This document shows, piece after piece, positions 1 through 11,290 of a DNA stretch of 64,000 nt. The notes below the pieces were generated by a model that made no database searches, had not been told where the DNA came from, and saw only the letters and a program-made list of their open reading frames with translations. The DNA lies in the NCBI GenBank assembly GCA_012932295.1, contig JAAONU010000014.1:15937039-16001038 (forward strand). The letters are read 5' to 3'. Both the position numbers and the translations under genes were made by a program. The stretch's first letter is position 1; the number at the start of each line of letters is the position of its first letter. The stretch comes from Cyclina sinensis (taxonomy: Eukaryota; Mollusca; Bivalvia; Venerida; Veneridae).

Positions 1-730
1 AATGACCGAGCCTCCGCCAGGACGGGTGCCAAACTCTCATTGGCGGATCTCCATACCCGCACTCGTCTATCAGTGAAGTCGACACAAAATCTAGACTCGT
101 CATTGAACAGCACTGGGGATCCAGTCATGCAGCGTCCACCTGGCGTGATCGCGGGCCTATTGAAGACGTGCCTGGATGTGGTTTTGCGTCAATGGGATTC
201 AGATTGCTGGCCTTCTAGCCCTCATGCTAGCTGTATGAAGACGGTTCCTGAAGGTTTAAGTGGAAAGTCTTACACCAGTGGCATTCTGGAAGTCATTTTG
301 GAGGGCAGTAGCGGTAACAAAGCTAATGTCGCGCTTGAACGACAATAAACCGGTCCTCTCGCTGAGTTGTGGACCTCTGACGCCCTCCGCCATGCCTATG
401 CCTATGCGTGACATGCCCGTAAGTTTGAAACCGTCGCAAAATCCTGTCAACGGTGCTCTAGGACACCCCAAGGACACCTGCCACATGCCGTTGGGAACGC
501 CCAGTCTCAAGCATCCCTATCCCCCCTATTCATCTCCTCATCGTCAATACGCCGTCTTTGTCGTAGATTTGCCATGACCAGTGTTAGGTTCGATATAAAC
601 GTTACCATGCACAAGCGAAGTCTGAATAAAACGGATGTGTACATGAAGGTACATGCCCGCGGTGCACCACTTTTCCAGGGGTATCACTTTTCCCGTGCAT
701 CTCGAGCCATGTACAGGTAAACAATCAAAA
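1..730 (-). mobile_element. Tc1/mariner-type transposon remnant, cut by window edge
   Basis: On the minus strand, three frames together give a Tc1-like transposase. A helix-turn-helix linker block GGRQRSTTQREDRFI lies near 330-390, followed by DHARWTLHDWI near 150 and PVLFNDESRFCVDFTDRRVR near 65-115; the latter holds the first catalytic Asp of the DDE fold. Stops and frame changes separate them, so the copy is dead. It is noticeably more GC-rich than its surroundings. The 3' half lies left of the window. Sequence from 576 to about 730 is probably its 5' noncoding end; the terminal repeat cannot be fixed. Confidence 0.75.
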
Positions 731-1691
731 TCTACTGGACAGGTCGGCTTTTGCCATATGAATAAACTACATGTATGAGAGAAAAATCAGTTATCTTGAG
801 GTTATCATTAAAAAGATATTTAAGAAATAAAAAGTGATCCCTATCAAATTTTGAGTAGTATATATGCAAAATATGGCCATTTAATATTCTTTTTCATTAG
901 ATACCACATTAAATATTTTTTTCTATTAATGTTTGATTGTATATGGTATCGAATATGATAGTATCTATATTGCCAACTTTAAACAAGTACAGTACAATTC
1001 TGACAAATCTATGTATATAGAGAGGATATCTTCTAAACCTAAAAGTAAGTCTACTTTAACTGTTTTATATGTCCCATAAGTAGGCTCCTCATACATATAT
1101 GTCTTCTTTACTTTTAGTAAAAACATGATCTAATTTTAACCAAACTTTTGAATCGTGATAGTTGTCAATTTTCTAGACCGTCTTGAAATAGTATTAATAA
1201 TATCAAACAATATCGCTACGAAATCTACGGGCATTTCGATTATTAAATTCCCTGTAAAATTGCGACAAATGTGACCATTCAGAGAACTACTGATAGAATA
1301 TTTTGCCCATGTCTCGTTTAAGAAACAAATATTGGATTCAGAAATAATACTTACAAGGTCTAAACATAACTAATTTTCTTTAGTTAGCTTTCCTGTTTTT
1401 ATCATGAGATTGAATTTTGTCTATTTCAATTTGTATATTTACTGTTTCTGGACAACAACATTTAATTAACCATTTAAGTTATAAAAGAACTTTCTTAGTA
1501 CTAATAAACCCAGACAAAGTGATTCAAAAGTGTAAAATTTAGATTATCTTAAGAACGTCTTCAGAATTCGTAATCATACTGTTAATCTTATTCCTTTCTC
1601 AAATCGAAGTCCATATTTCTGATATAATGCAAAAGACTAAGGAAGAAATGTAGATTCTGATGAGGAAACCTCCGTACTAAATAATACTTAC
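731..1691. other. Noncoding, AT-rich
   Basis: I see no gene here. This is where the catalytic exon of copy 0 would be expected by comparison with D; nothing like it is present on either strand. Confidence 0.6.
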
Positions 1692-2219
1692 CTGAGGTTG
1701 TTCTTTTGTTATATATTCTAGGTACGGAATGACATCTGCAATGTTGAAGCGAAATATATATAAGATATACATATATACATGTTTTCATTTCTGCTCCCAC
1801 AAGAAAAAAATGCACTAAGGCTGAAATACATGTATAGCAAGGAAATCGACATACGGATCATTCTCTAACTTTAAAACATACTTCCTTCTATCAAAATCGA
1901 GACGAAACAAGTATGCAATTTCTTTGTACCTCTTACAGTTTTTAAAGACTCGGACAGTGAATATATGCTTAGTAAAATTTGTATGATTTATATGCAATGT
2001 TTTACAGAAAGGAAAACATGTTTTATTTGTAAATAAATGGTTATTATCTAACAAGAGTTGCAACATACTAAGCAATAAATGTTACGAGGGAAATATTTAA
2101 AACCCGCATTTTTTCGAGTGAGATAAAGTAATTAGCAAAAATAAATCCTTTCTTTTAAATCAACTTATTACATGTATAACTAGAATTAGAAACTGCCACT
2201 TGTCCTTGCGCCAATAGCC

Positions 2220-4450
2220 CGCCACCTTCACCCCCAAGCCCGAATGCTGCTTGGACAAAAATTAAGAATAAAACAATACAAAAAAGAGCAATAACCCTAA
2301 AATTGTACAAAATAGAGGTATGGTTCTTAGGCAGTGCACTTCTCTCGAATCAGATCTATCCACCTATGAAGATTAAAGATTATATCTTTAATACTTAATT
2401 GAGTTATGCTGCGGACAAACATTAAGTATGAAAAAATTCAAAGGGCAATAACTCCAAAGCAATAGAAAAAAAGAGTTAGGTTCTTAAACACTGCTCTATG
2501 AGATCTATTTATCTATGAAGATTCTATATGACACCTCCAATACTTTTTGAGTAATGCCACTGACAATTATTAAGTATGAAAAATTACCATTGGCAATAAC
2601 TCAACTATTCTGGAAAAGAGTAAAGGTTAGGCACTGTACATATCCTCAATGAGTCTACTTATCTTTGACGTTTCAAGTCCATGTCTTCAATACTTTTCGA
2701 GTTATGCCCTGGACAAAAAAGTAATTGTGCAATAGAAAAAAATCGATACAGAGTTATAGTTCTTGGACACTGCATTTTTCCTTTTTTAGATCTTTTTATC
2801 TATTTATCTATTTAATCTATGAAGTTTCAAGTTGATATCTCCAATACTTTTTGAAGTTATGCCCCCGACAAAAAATCAGTATGAAAAACTTCAAAGGGCA
2901 ATAATTCTATAAAAAAAAAAGTTATATTACTTAGTTACTATACTGTTGGTCAATGAGATCTGTTTATCTTTAAAAACCTCCAATATTTTCTGAGTTATGC
3001 CCCGGACCAAAATTAAATATGAAAAATTTCAAAGGGCAATAATATCAAAATAATGCTAAAGTGAGTTATGGTTCTTAAACACAACATTGTTGCTTGAAGA
3101 GATCTATGTAGATGTGAAGTTTAAAGTTTATATCTCAAATACTTTTAGCCCAGTATAATCTATTTCTTTAATTCTTAATAAAAAGTCATATTCCATCTTG
3201 TAAAGTATTATATTTCAGACATAATTACTACAAGCTGTTGAGTGGAATATAAGTAATTATGTCTCAAATAAAGTTTTCTACAACATGCTGTATACATTTT
3301 ATAAAGAACTAAAGAAATAGGTTATACTGAGCTATTTTCGAAACCAGTAGGTTATTTTCGCATGGCGGTTCGAGGCTGAAAGATACATAACGTTTATTAA
3401 TGTGCATATTTTGCAAGCTGTTGAGTGAAAATCTTGTAATTATGTCTCAGATGTAGTTATCTACAAGATGGAATATACATTTTTATAAAGAAATAAAGAA
3501 ATAGATTATACTGAGCTATTTTTGTAAGTAGTAGGTTATTTTTGCTTGACGATTCGAGGATGAAAGATAAATAAAGTTAAATAATGCGCAGATTGAACAA
3601 ACTGTCAAATAAAATTAAGTAATTTGGTCTCAAACATAATACTTTACAAGATAGAATATGAATTGTTTAAAAAGAAATAAAGAAATAGATTACACTGAGC
3701 TATTTCCGTAAACAGTAGGCATGGCTGTTCGAGGTTTAAATATAAACAAGGTTTAATTTTGTGCACATTTTAAAAGCTAATGAGCGGAATTTAAGTGATA
3801 ATGTCTCAAATGTAGAACTCTTCAAGATGGAATATGAATTTTCATAAATGAATACAGAAAGAAATAATACTGAGCTATTTTCGTAAACAGTAAGTTATTT
3901 TCGCATGACGGTTCGAGGCTGAAAGATAAATAAAGTTTAATAAATTAATGTGCATTTTACAAGCTATTGAGTGGAAATTAAGAATTATGTCTCAAATAAA
4001 ATACTTTACAAGATGGAATATGACTTTTTATTAAGTATTAATAAAAAATAGATTATACTGGGCTATTTTCGTAAACAGTAGGTTAGTTTCGCGAAATAAC
4101 CTATTTTCGCTATTTAGGCGTACCACGTTTTGAGTTATGCCCCGAACAAAAAGGTATGAAAAAATGAAAAAGGGCAATAATTCCAAAATTATGGAAAAAA
4201 GAAGTTATAGTTCTTAGGCACTGCACTTTTCCTTAATGAGGTTAATTCTTTTATGAAGTTTCAACTGGATACCTCTAAAACATTTTGAGTTACGCCCGGA
4301 CAAATATTGGGTATGAGAAATCAAAAGGGCAATAATTCCAAAATTATGAAAAAAATCTCCTGGTTCTTTGGCATTACACTTTTTCTTTACTGAGATCTAC
4401 CCACTATAAAGTTTCAAGCTGTTACATCCTATAGATTTCAGTTATACCCC
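2220..4450 (+). repeat. ~150 bp imperfect tandem array, interrupted
   Basis: The landmark GAGTTATGCC recurs at 2401, 2549, 2699, 2853, 2992, 4131, 4289 and 4438, a 138-158 bp period once the 3147-4064 insertion is removed. Each unit also has CAAAGGGCAATAA and CACTGCA...TGAGATCTA. It lies in the intron between exons 1 and 2 of sulfotransferase copy 0 and accounts for much of that intron's extra length relative to copy D. Confidence 0.8.
3147..4064. mobile_element. Nonautonomous element: inverted ends around ~182 bp tandem core
   Basis: The left end (AGCCCAGTATAATCTATTTC at 3147) and right end (GATTATACTGGGCT at 4064) are reverse complements over about 80 bp. Between them are about five direct copies of a unit whose landmark AGCTATTTTCG recurs near 3331, 3513, 3700, 3875 and 4062. 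The layout resembles bivalve nonautonomous elements with satellite cores, such as pearl-type elements, but that family link is inferred. It sits inside another tandem array (2.2-4.45 kb). Confidence 0.7.
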
Positions 4451-5539
4451 GGACAAACAAAACCCGTCGGCCGGGCAAGATGATTCATGTATACACCTTC
4501 AACCCCTTACAACTTCGTTGTGTGGCGGGTTGGGGGGTATACAAATTTGTATCAATACTTTTAACATCAGATATACAGACAAACAGATTGACGGACGGCC
4601 ATATACATATACCTTCAAACTGTACTCAGAGTTTTTCTTACGTTGTGTTTAGTTAAGAATGCTTGAAAACTGTCCAATATAAAAAGGAATGTCCAGTCAT
4701 TCCCTATTATAGTGGCCTTTTTGGTCATTTTAAGGGTTATTTTGTGAAGTTTCCATTAAACATACAGGTTATAGTAATACATGTACAAGAAGTGATAAAA
4801 ATAATAATTATAATTATATTAATAATAATAAATACAACGGTCGGGTTTGGTTTGTCCGAGGCATAACCAAAAGCTATTGGATGTATCAACTTGAAATTTC
4901 TTAGTGGATAGATCTCATTTATACATTAAGTTCAATTGGAAAAAGTGTAAACAAATGACATTTCTGTAAAATATATTGAGTTTCCTTTTGATATCTGTAC
5001 AAAGGCTAACATTCCATGAATTTTATAGCTTCGAACATTATGTATCGACTTTATATTGAAGAATATACTGATTTCTTAGAGCAAACATTTCATGCCTTGT
5101 AACGCTTACATAATAAAACCGAGACAATAAGTCCAAACACCAGAATGGACAATAAATTACGGCCTGGCACATTTTGGTCTCACACAGCGCTACCTGCGTT
5201 CACAAAAAATGATACTGAAACAAACTGCCACCTACCTTCTCCCGTTTGTGAAAAAATTAAACCAACAACTATTAATGAAAGTCCAAATATCAGATATCTA
5301 AGTCTAATAATTCTCTTGATCGGGAACTTCATCATTAATGTGTAATCAGTTAGGCATTGCAAGCCGAAACGAAGAATCTGTTCGAAATACTTTATTATTA
5401 TGTTATTCTTTCCAAGTTAAACAGATGTCGCACTGAAAGCGTCAATTGAATTTGAGTTTAATTGTTTCTCCTCGAAATAGCATGATGATCAATATATGAA
5501 AATGAGTTATAATAAAGCCGGTCTTGGTTTCTGATAAGA

Positions 5540-6568
5540 AAATTTAAACTAATGTATTTAAAATAAAATAAAAAAGTATCCTGGGGTGGGGGCCAATTTA
5601 AACATGCTCTACCACAGGGAGAGCATTTGTTCTAAGCTTATATATATGTGTGTGTGTGTGTAATAGTCCACTACACTCCAGAGGTTATGGGTTCGAGGTT
5701 CAAGTGGCAAGTTTACACCCAAAGACCATAGTTCTTTCTATATAATTATGATTATTATCGTTTCAGTCAAACAACAACACACTTAGAAATCAATATAAAA
5801 AGATAATAAATCATATGGCATAATGAATATTACATAATACACATTACAGACAATATACAATACAAATACATTTCTCTCGTAGACGCGTCTAGTGGCCTCT
5901 TGATTTATTCTGCCCTAAAATACTGTATATAATTATAATAAACATGAACAGCACAATCAATCGCTTACCATCTATGGGATGAGTGATCTTCTTAATTAAT
6001 TAACTTCTACAATCAGTCATCGAACCAAATCAGCACTGTACAAAATAGTTTTCTTCTCTCATACTGGTGGGTGGGTGGTACTACAAAGTTAATCATTAGG
6101 AGTGAATAACAGATAGAAATGTGAATGAAATCTACAAATTAAAGCTGTTCTGAAACTCAGTCATTAATCTAACAACTTTCCATTATCAAAGTTCTGAAAA
6201 ATATTAATATTTACAGCAAATGAATACATTATTACATTTAATGTGATTCCTTGTATTTAAAGCAAAGAATTATCAACCTTCTGGACAATTACAAACTATG
6301 AACAAGTAGAACTTGATCATCAATTTCAACAAACATCTTCACACAAAGAAGTAATATGGCTGACTGCCAGTTCAATTTTCCCAGACAAAAAATCACATGA
6401 AAATTAAAAATCACGAACTGTGACAAATCCAGATTACTCTGTATAGTAAAAGTCAAGATAAGTATGAAGTTTAAACAAGCCTGCAATATAAGCCACCTTA
6501 AACCTCACAAAACTGAATTATTAATAAAATGAGTTATTTCCCTTAGAATGGAAATAACAGACCCGGTT

Positions 6569-6570
<2 letters not shown>
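5540..6570. other. Noncoding flank of copy 0
   Basis: It contains a tRNA-like B-box (GGGTTCGAGGTTC, 5687-5699) next to a short TG run at 5648, possibly an old SINE. Otherwise nothing is recognised. Confidence 0.4.

Positions 6571-6577
<7 letters not shown>

Positions 6578-6634
<57 letters not shown>
6578..6634. repeat. (AT)n microsatellite with (AC)n lead-in
   Basis: A pure AT run of roughly 25 units follows a short CA run. It truncates pseudogene F, so it marks where that copy broke off. Confidence 0.95.
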
Positions 6635-6635
<1 letters not shown>

Positions 6636-6639
<4 letters not shown>

Positions 6640-7763
6640 CGTCTCTTTATGGGCTCCGTAAATTGCCTCCTATTTTCCACATATACAAGTCAGCTTCCCC
6701 GCCAGGATAGTTGTCGATGACCTTGAGATTGTCTTCTAAAGATTAATTGAACTTCTCTTGGCATTCCCTGTCGAAAACTGTAATTGATATATACGAGCTA
6801 CGTTACTAATCAGTCAGTAAGTTAGTCAGTATGAAACAAGCAAGCAAGAAGGTAAGAAAGCAATCAAGAATGCAAATTTCCTTTCAGCGAAGTATATGAA
6901 AACATAATGTTGTTATGTATACTGCGTAAGCTCCTACCATAAAGAAATAAAAAAATGAAATATATTATAATACTGTGACTTCTTTTACCAGTCAGGAAAA
7001 TATTATGTTAAATCAGTTTTTAGATCATTCACTGACAATAACCAGGATCTGTATCCATTAGGTCAATAGAAACTATTACCACTGTATTCATCCTTGAAAT
7101 CGCTTATGTCAATTTGCTTTGAATTAACGATATCTGATATCAGTCTTTGCATATTATCTAAGTTACGTCTTTTTTTCGAATATAGGTTTGCAAGTCCTTC
7201 GTCTTCATCAGTAATAAGAATTTCTACAAATAAAGAAAACAATTATGACAAATGTTAATGTTTGTTTAAAGCTTTTACTCGGCGAAATTTTAGCTTATTC
7301 GTAAAATGCGATACATTTATTTGAAGTTCATAGTCGTCAGGATTCCAACAACGTAAACTAATTTAAGGCAGCAAAAGGGTCTCAAAGTTCGACTCATGAT
7401 CACACTTTTTGTGATGATTTTACCAGATACGCACATTTATAAACTACACTATTATAAGTCGCCTAAACGTCAACGTTTTCTGGAAAATAAAGAATTGATC
7501 TCCTAGACGTGCGGGATAACAGGTTTTTTCTACACTTTTTGGAATAACTATATCCTTCAAAAAGATTCATTGTTATGACGAAAAAAATATCATTATAAAG
7601 ATAACAGTGCACAATCAACTGACGACGAATTTGTAAGATTAAGAAAAGACAGAAATCTGTTATTATTTCTTACCTACATACAAGGACCTTATGACACTAA
7701 CAGCAAACAACGCCAATATAATTCCCACACTAACGTGAAAAATGTGTTTCAGTATTCCTGTAA
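6636..7763 (-). pseudogene. Gene F: decayed relative of gene E
   Basis: Three pieces align with the start of gene E in order. Piece 1 (about 7757-7674) reads ILKHIFHVSVGIILALFAVS then VIRSLYV, an anchor like E exon 1, ending in phase 1 at donor GTAAGA; the expected start codon is ATA. Piece 2 (7223-7080) is a 144 nt open stem exon (EILITDEDEGLANLYSKKRR onward), phase 1 in and out. Piece 3 starts at 6777 after ATTACAG and reads VFDRECQEKFN, a stop, then SLEDNLKVIDNYPGG, matching CLEKFNETLADNLKFVENYP of E. It ends in a long AT microsatellite at 6578-6634. No match to E exons 4-5 is seen beyond it. Start loss, an internal stop and 3' truncation make it a pseudogene. Confidence 0.7.
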
Positions 7764-7769
7764 CTGTAA

Positions 7770-8864
7770 CATATTAGAAACAACAACAAATTAAAGTTTT
7801 TTTTATGATCATTATTTTCTGTTTTTTTTAAGGTTTACCTTCGTTTAGAACGAATAAATGGAAAAGGTAATCTGCAATGTTTCAAGAAAATAACAACAAC
7901 ATTATGTTTATCTGTTAGAAATTTTATGACATCTAAAAGTATACAACTGTTACATTTGTATTGAATTTCGATTACGAACTCAATTATCAAATGTGACTGA
8001 AAAAGATACAAAAAGTATTTCTCACACCTTTATTTCTCATAGTCCTTTTTAATTGATTTAAGACTAAATTTAGAATAATACAAGAAGCTAATTTGTCATT
8101 TATAATGTCAATTCTATTTATTCACATTTGCCGGTTTTAACTGCATCCTTGATTAGTGATATACGCGACCTATCAAAATGTGACTTAATGTCATCAACAT
8201 CACCGGGGGGCAACAATCATGGTCAAACTTTTATATCGTGGACCTTATGACTAGTTTGTTCTTAATATTTAAAACTATATTTCTTTCTCCTAGGCAAATG
8301 TTGGTCCTTGCTTGTATTTTTTACTATTTTTTACTCAATATAAAAAAAAGCAAAAACGGTTTTTGTCGGTAGTGTTGTCCGATTCAGTTCACAGACGAAG
8401 ACATTTCAGTTAGATTTGACTGGCAATTTAAAATATTTACAGCATTCATCATTCCGCAGAAGAAGACCTGAGTTTTTTTTTTAAATTTCTTCTCAACGTT
8501 AATAGACGTTCTTAAATTATTTAAAGCACTAATATTCGCAAATACTTATTTTAATAAATATCCATATCAGTCTACCCAGATTTAGTTTGCTCATTTACAA
8601 TTATTTCATTTTCTATGTGAATTTTTAACATATACTATTCATTTTCCTTCGATAAAGAAACACTTTTTCGCAATCTGAATGATTCACTCCAACACCCACG
8701 CCTAGATTCAAACCAATACTTCAGCCTAAATGAAAAATAATAAAGAAATAAACAAAGTAAGATTAAGCTCAAAACAAAATAGTTTTATAGGAAATTACTT
8801 CCGTAACTTAATAGGAAAAAGCACTGAAAGTGTTTCAGAAAAGTTATTTTTAAAGAAAAGTAAG
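7770..8864. other. Noncoding, between genes E and F
   Basis: AT-rich sequence with no supported exon or repeat. Confidence 0.5.
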
Positions 8865-9404
8865 TTAATATAAACACTTTAACATTGGAATGCAGGTTTC
8901 AAAATAATGATTAATTTCACTTTTCTTGATTACATATATATTTCGGAGTGTACTTTCAACCGGATAATGATCGGTGTCGCGATATAAACGACGCGTCAAA
9001 ATACTCAACACGGATTGGTCAAATTTGTGACACCTCCCATCTTGCATTTGCTCTAGGTGGCAAGTTCTCTTGTTGTTTGAAAACTCTGGAGCAATACATT
9101 GTTTGTTTAAAGCACACGACGTCCAAGCTGACACCAATGTTCTTGAAACATTATCAAAATAAAACAAAACAAATCCTCCTACGGTTTCCGAAAAGTTACG
9201 GAATTTACAAGCATCCTCATTTAGATACGTGAATGTTTGAACATCTGTCTGTCTAGCGACTGTATATGACTTGCTGACATCATATTTGACATAGAAAAGT
9301 ATGCTGTTTCTGATGGCAAAATTGAGGGCAGAGTCTACATTTGCAGTCTGAAAACGAACTGACGTGTCCACCCACCAGACAAAACCAAATTCCATCAGTA
9401 ACAT
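8865..9404 (-). CDS. Gene E, exon 5 (C-terminal domain)
   Basis: This 540 nt exon follows a TTGATAG acceptor. It begins MLLMEFGFVWWVDTSVRF and ends at TAA 8865-8867. It contains a cysteine-rich stretch (SCALNKQC) and CHKFDQS. Because it starts with ATG, an automated caller may split it off as a separate gene; the acceptor and phase indicate it is internal. Confidence 0.8.
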   Translation of the reverse strand: MLLMEFGFVWWVDTSVRFQTANVDSALNFAIRNSILFYVKYDVSKSYTVARQTDVQTFTYLNEDACKFRNFSETVGGFVLFYFDNVSRTLVSAWTSCALNKQCIAPEFSNNKRTCHLEQMQDGRCHKFDQSVLSILTRRLYRDTDHYPVESTLRNIYVIKKSEINHYFETCIPMLKCLY

Positions 9405-11227
9405 CTATCAAGAGGAAAAAATAACATATCGTGAACATTATGTTTAGACTTGACAAACAAAATGAAATTTTCTAAAAAATAAAATCATATTCTTTTCATT
9501 CTGAGTACTAGGCATTAATGTATTAACCATTTAAAACTAAAAACAATAAAATGTGCATTTTTCATCATTCTAAGTGTAGTATCTTGTAATACACTTAAGT
9601 ACGTTTCATACACTGTCTTTTTCATTTAGTTATACTAAAAAAATGAAATAGATATTATATTATATCATATATATATTACACACTTATTATATACTTATAT
9701 ATGATATACTTATTATATATTATATATAATAAGAGATTTACCTGAACTATAACTGGTTTAAAAGCATAATTGTCCAGTTGCCGTATATGCGCTGGTAATT
9801 CTGCGAAAGGAAATGGTCGAACTTCGCACATGCAGTTTGCCTTCAGCTTAAAGTATATAAAATCTTATTTCACTTTCGTGGTTATTGAAACGAAAAAAAA
9901 TCTGTTTAACGATTAGATTCCATATTTAGTTTATTATAGAAGAAAGACTGTAAAAATATATGTTAGTTTATATTTTTGTTTTGCAATTTTTGTCTTGTAA
10001 TTCTGCAAAAGGAGATGGTCGATCTTCGCACATGCATTCTTATTTCACTTTCTTGGTTATTAAAACGAAAAACAAAATCTGTTTGACGGTAAGATTTCAT
10101 ATTAAGTTTATCTTTTTGTCATGCGTTTAACCGTCGGCTTCCTATACAGAATATTCCTTTCAACCCTCTCTTACAGCAGAAAGAAGACTCAATTGTCATA
10201 CCGTCTTGAGCTGGCGCCCTGTCAATCCAAGATCGTAGACCACAATTTTCACTTTACCCCTATAATTTGGATATCGCATAATAGTTTTGTGGATGGAATG
10301 AAAAAGTCCCATGGATTCAGGGTAATGTATGCTATCCATCGCCGTTGCAATAGCCGGAAAAGGTACAATATTTTTTGGCACAGTCAGGTTCCCTTGAAGT
10401 ATCGACAAATATTGGCCACTTACTCCTTTTGGGTAGTTTTCAACAAACTTTAAGTTGTCTGCTAGTGTTTCATTAAACTTCTCTAGGCATGTCTTTGAAC
10501 GATGATTCACTGTGACCATAATAACAAAGTAATAACGATTTGAACACACACATAAACATGGATTGGCTTAACTGTTTCATTGAATTTCTTTTTATGTAAC
10601 AACCTCTTGAAATAAAATAAAAAGTACACATAGATGAAATGAAGAGCTACGACGCTTTAGTAACTACATGTATTGAGGCGAAACATCATTACAACTCTTG
10701 ACACATGGTACATTTTGTTTCAATTATCATATTATATTGTTGAGCACATCGAATTTTACCGTCGTTTATTTTCTGAATTCGGTACATTTGATAGATAGAC
10801 TCTACACGTTGCCATTGGGAACATGTCTCCCTCAGACATTAATTCGTATATCATATTCGTATAAACACAGAATAAACTTACCTCTCAAGGCATACATTGT
10901 CTTCTCCTCTGTTAATGATCCGCTAAAGCCTTGCATATCTGAAACCAATAAAACTATTGCGTTATTTACACTTGAAATATTTTGTCAAACTTTATGCTGT
11001 TTTATAACCTTCCAGAAACCTGCTTTTTAAATCTTAGAATGCGCGAAACACTTTGCTGGTATACAAAGCAGTAATGTGGATTTGAGGCTCCGATGCTTTG
11101 CATGTTTATAATTATGACAATATGGTTAATTAAAAACTTCTATAGTCGAATACTTACAGGCGATGTAAGCTGAATAAAGGACAGCAAGGACTATGCACAA
11201 ACACAAGTTCACTTTAATCAGTTTCAT
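8865..11227 (-). CDS. Gene E: type II membrane glycosyltransferase-like protein, five exons
   Basis: Exons are 11227-11158, 10938-10882, 10509-10202, 9846-9742 and 9404-8865, with phases 1, 1, 0, 0, giving 359 aa. Residues ~3-22 (LIKVNLCLCIVLAVLYSAYI) are a signal anchor with a very short cytoplasmic tail. Recognisable blocks are KIVVYDLGLTGRQLK at the end of exon 3, CMCEVRPFPFAELPAHIRQL in exon 4, EFGFVWWVDTSVRF at the start of exon 5, and CHKFDQSVLSIL near the C-terminus. This order is what I recall for the invertebrate DUF1647 / nucleotide-sugar-transferase-like family, with V-D-T-S in the place of an acidic metal or donor motif. Family assignment is from memory; the donor and acceptor are unknown. 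Splicing is consensus and no stops intervene. It lies between sulfotransferase copies 0 and A on the same strand. A MITE begins 64 bp upstream of the start codon. Confidence 0.75.
9742..9846 (-). CDS. Gene E, exon 4
   Basis: This 105 nt exon is phase 0 at both ends, with donor GTAAAT. Two adjacent in-frame acceptors (exon starts 9846 or 9840) differ by two residues, L-K. A broken partial copy of this exon lies in the preceding intron at 9995-10110. Confidence 0.75.
9995..10110 (-). repeat. Broken partial copy of gene E exon 4
   Basis: 9995-10110 aligns with 9793-9940 (exon 4's 5' part plus upstream intron), but about 30 bp spanning the acceptor and the first exon codons is missing. Without an acceptor it should not be spliced in. 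Confidence 0.75.
10202..10509 (-). CDS. Gene E, exon 3
   Basis: This 308 nt exon has acceptor GTCACAG and donor GTATGA. It encodes about 103 residues, including CLEKFNETLADNLKFVENYP and the terminal YDLGL block. The first part is matched by the decayed paralogue F at 6.65-6.78 kb. Confidence 0.8.
10882..10938 (-). CDS. Gene E, exon 2 (stem)
   Basis: This 57 nt exon has acceptor TTTCAG and donor GTAAGT, phase 1 in and out. It encodes MQGFSGSLTEEKTMYALR, a short stem. Confidence 0.75.
11158..11227 (-). CDS. Gene E, exon 1 (signal anchor)
   Basis: The ATG at 11227 is followed by MKLIKVNLCLCIVLAVLYSA and three more residues; the exon ends in phase 1 at donor GTAAGT. Its 70 nt length and phase match exon 2 exactly. 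Confidence 0.75.
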
Positions 11228-11290
11228 CACCAGAATGTGAACTATAAAGGGAAAAAGGAATAAGATTTATGAAAAGAATTGTTTTGTTAA

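Larger units (their letters stand above)
1692..5335 (-). pseudogene. Sulfotransferase copy 0: exons 1-2 only
   Basis: Exon 1 (5335-5236) encodes MMKFPIKRIIRLRYLIFGLS then LIVVGLIFSQTGE and ends in phase 1 at donor GTAGGT. Exon 2 (1735-1692, 44 nt) encodes VIPYLEYITKEQPQ and ends in phase 0 at donor GTAAGT. Both align with copy D, and similarity continues into the flanks (5340-5530 with 53613-53850; 1590-1740 with 51130-51275). In D the catalytic exon begins 685 bp beyond exon 2. No catalytic exon is found between 1692 and the left edge; a Tc1-like remnant occupies 1-575. Exon 3 is either lost or beyond the edge. The 3.5 kb intron is swollen by nested tandem arrays. Confidence 0.7.

Noticed and set aside
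40..577. Overlapping open frames of 84-105 codons at the left edge as new genes
   Set aside because: They are out-of-frame shadows of a degraded Tc1-like transposase on the minus strand.
2220..4450. CRISPR-like array
   Set aside because: Units are ~150-180 bp, imperfect and contiguous, with no short identical repeats and unique spacers.
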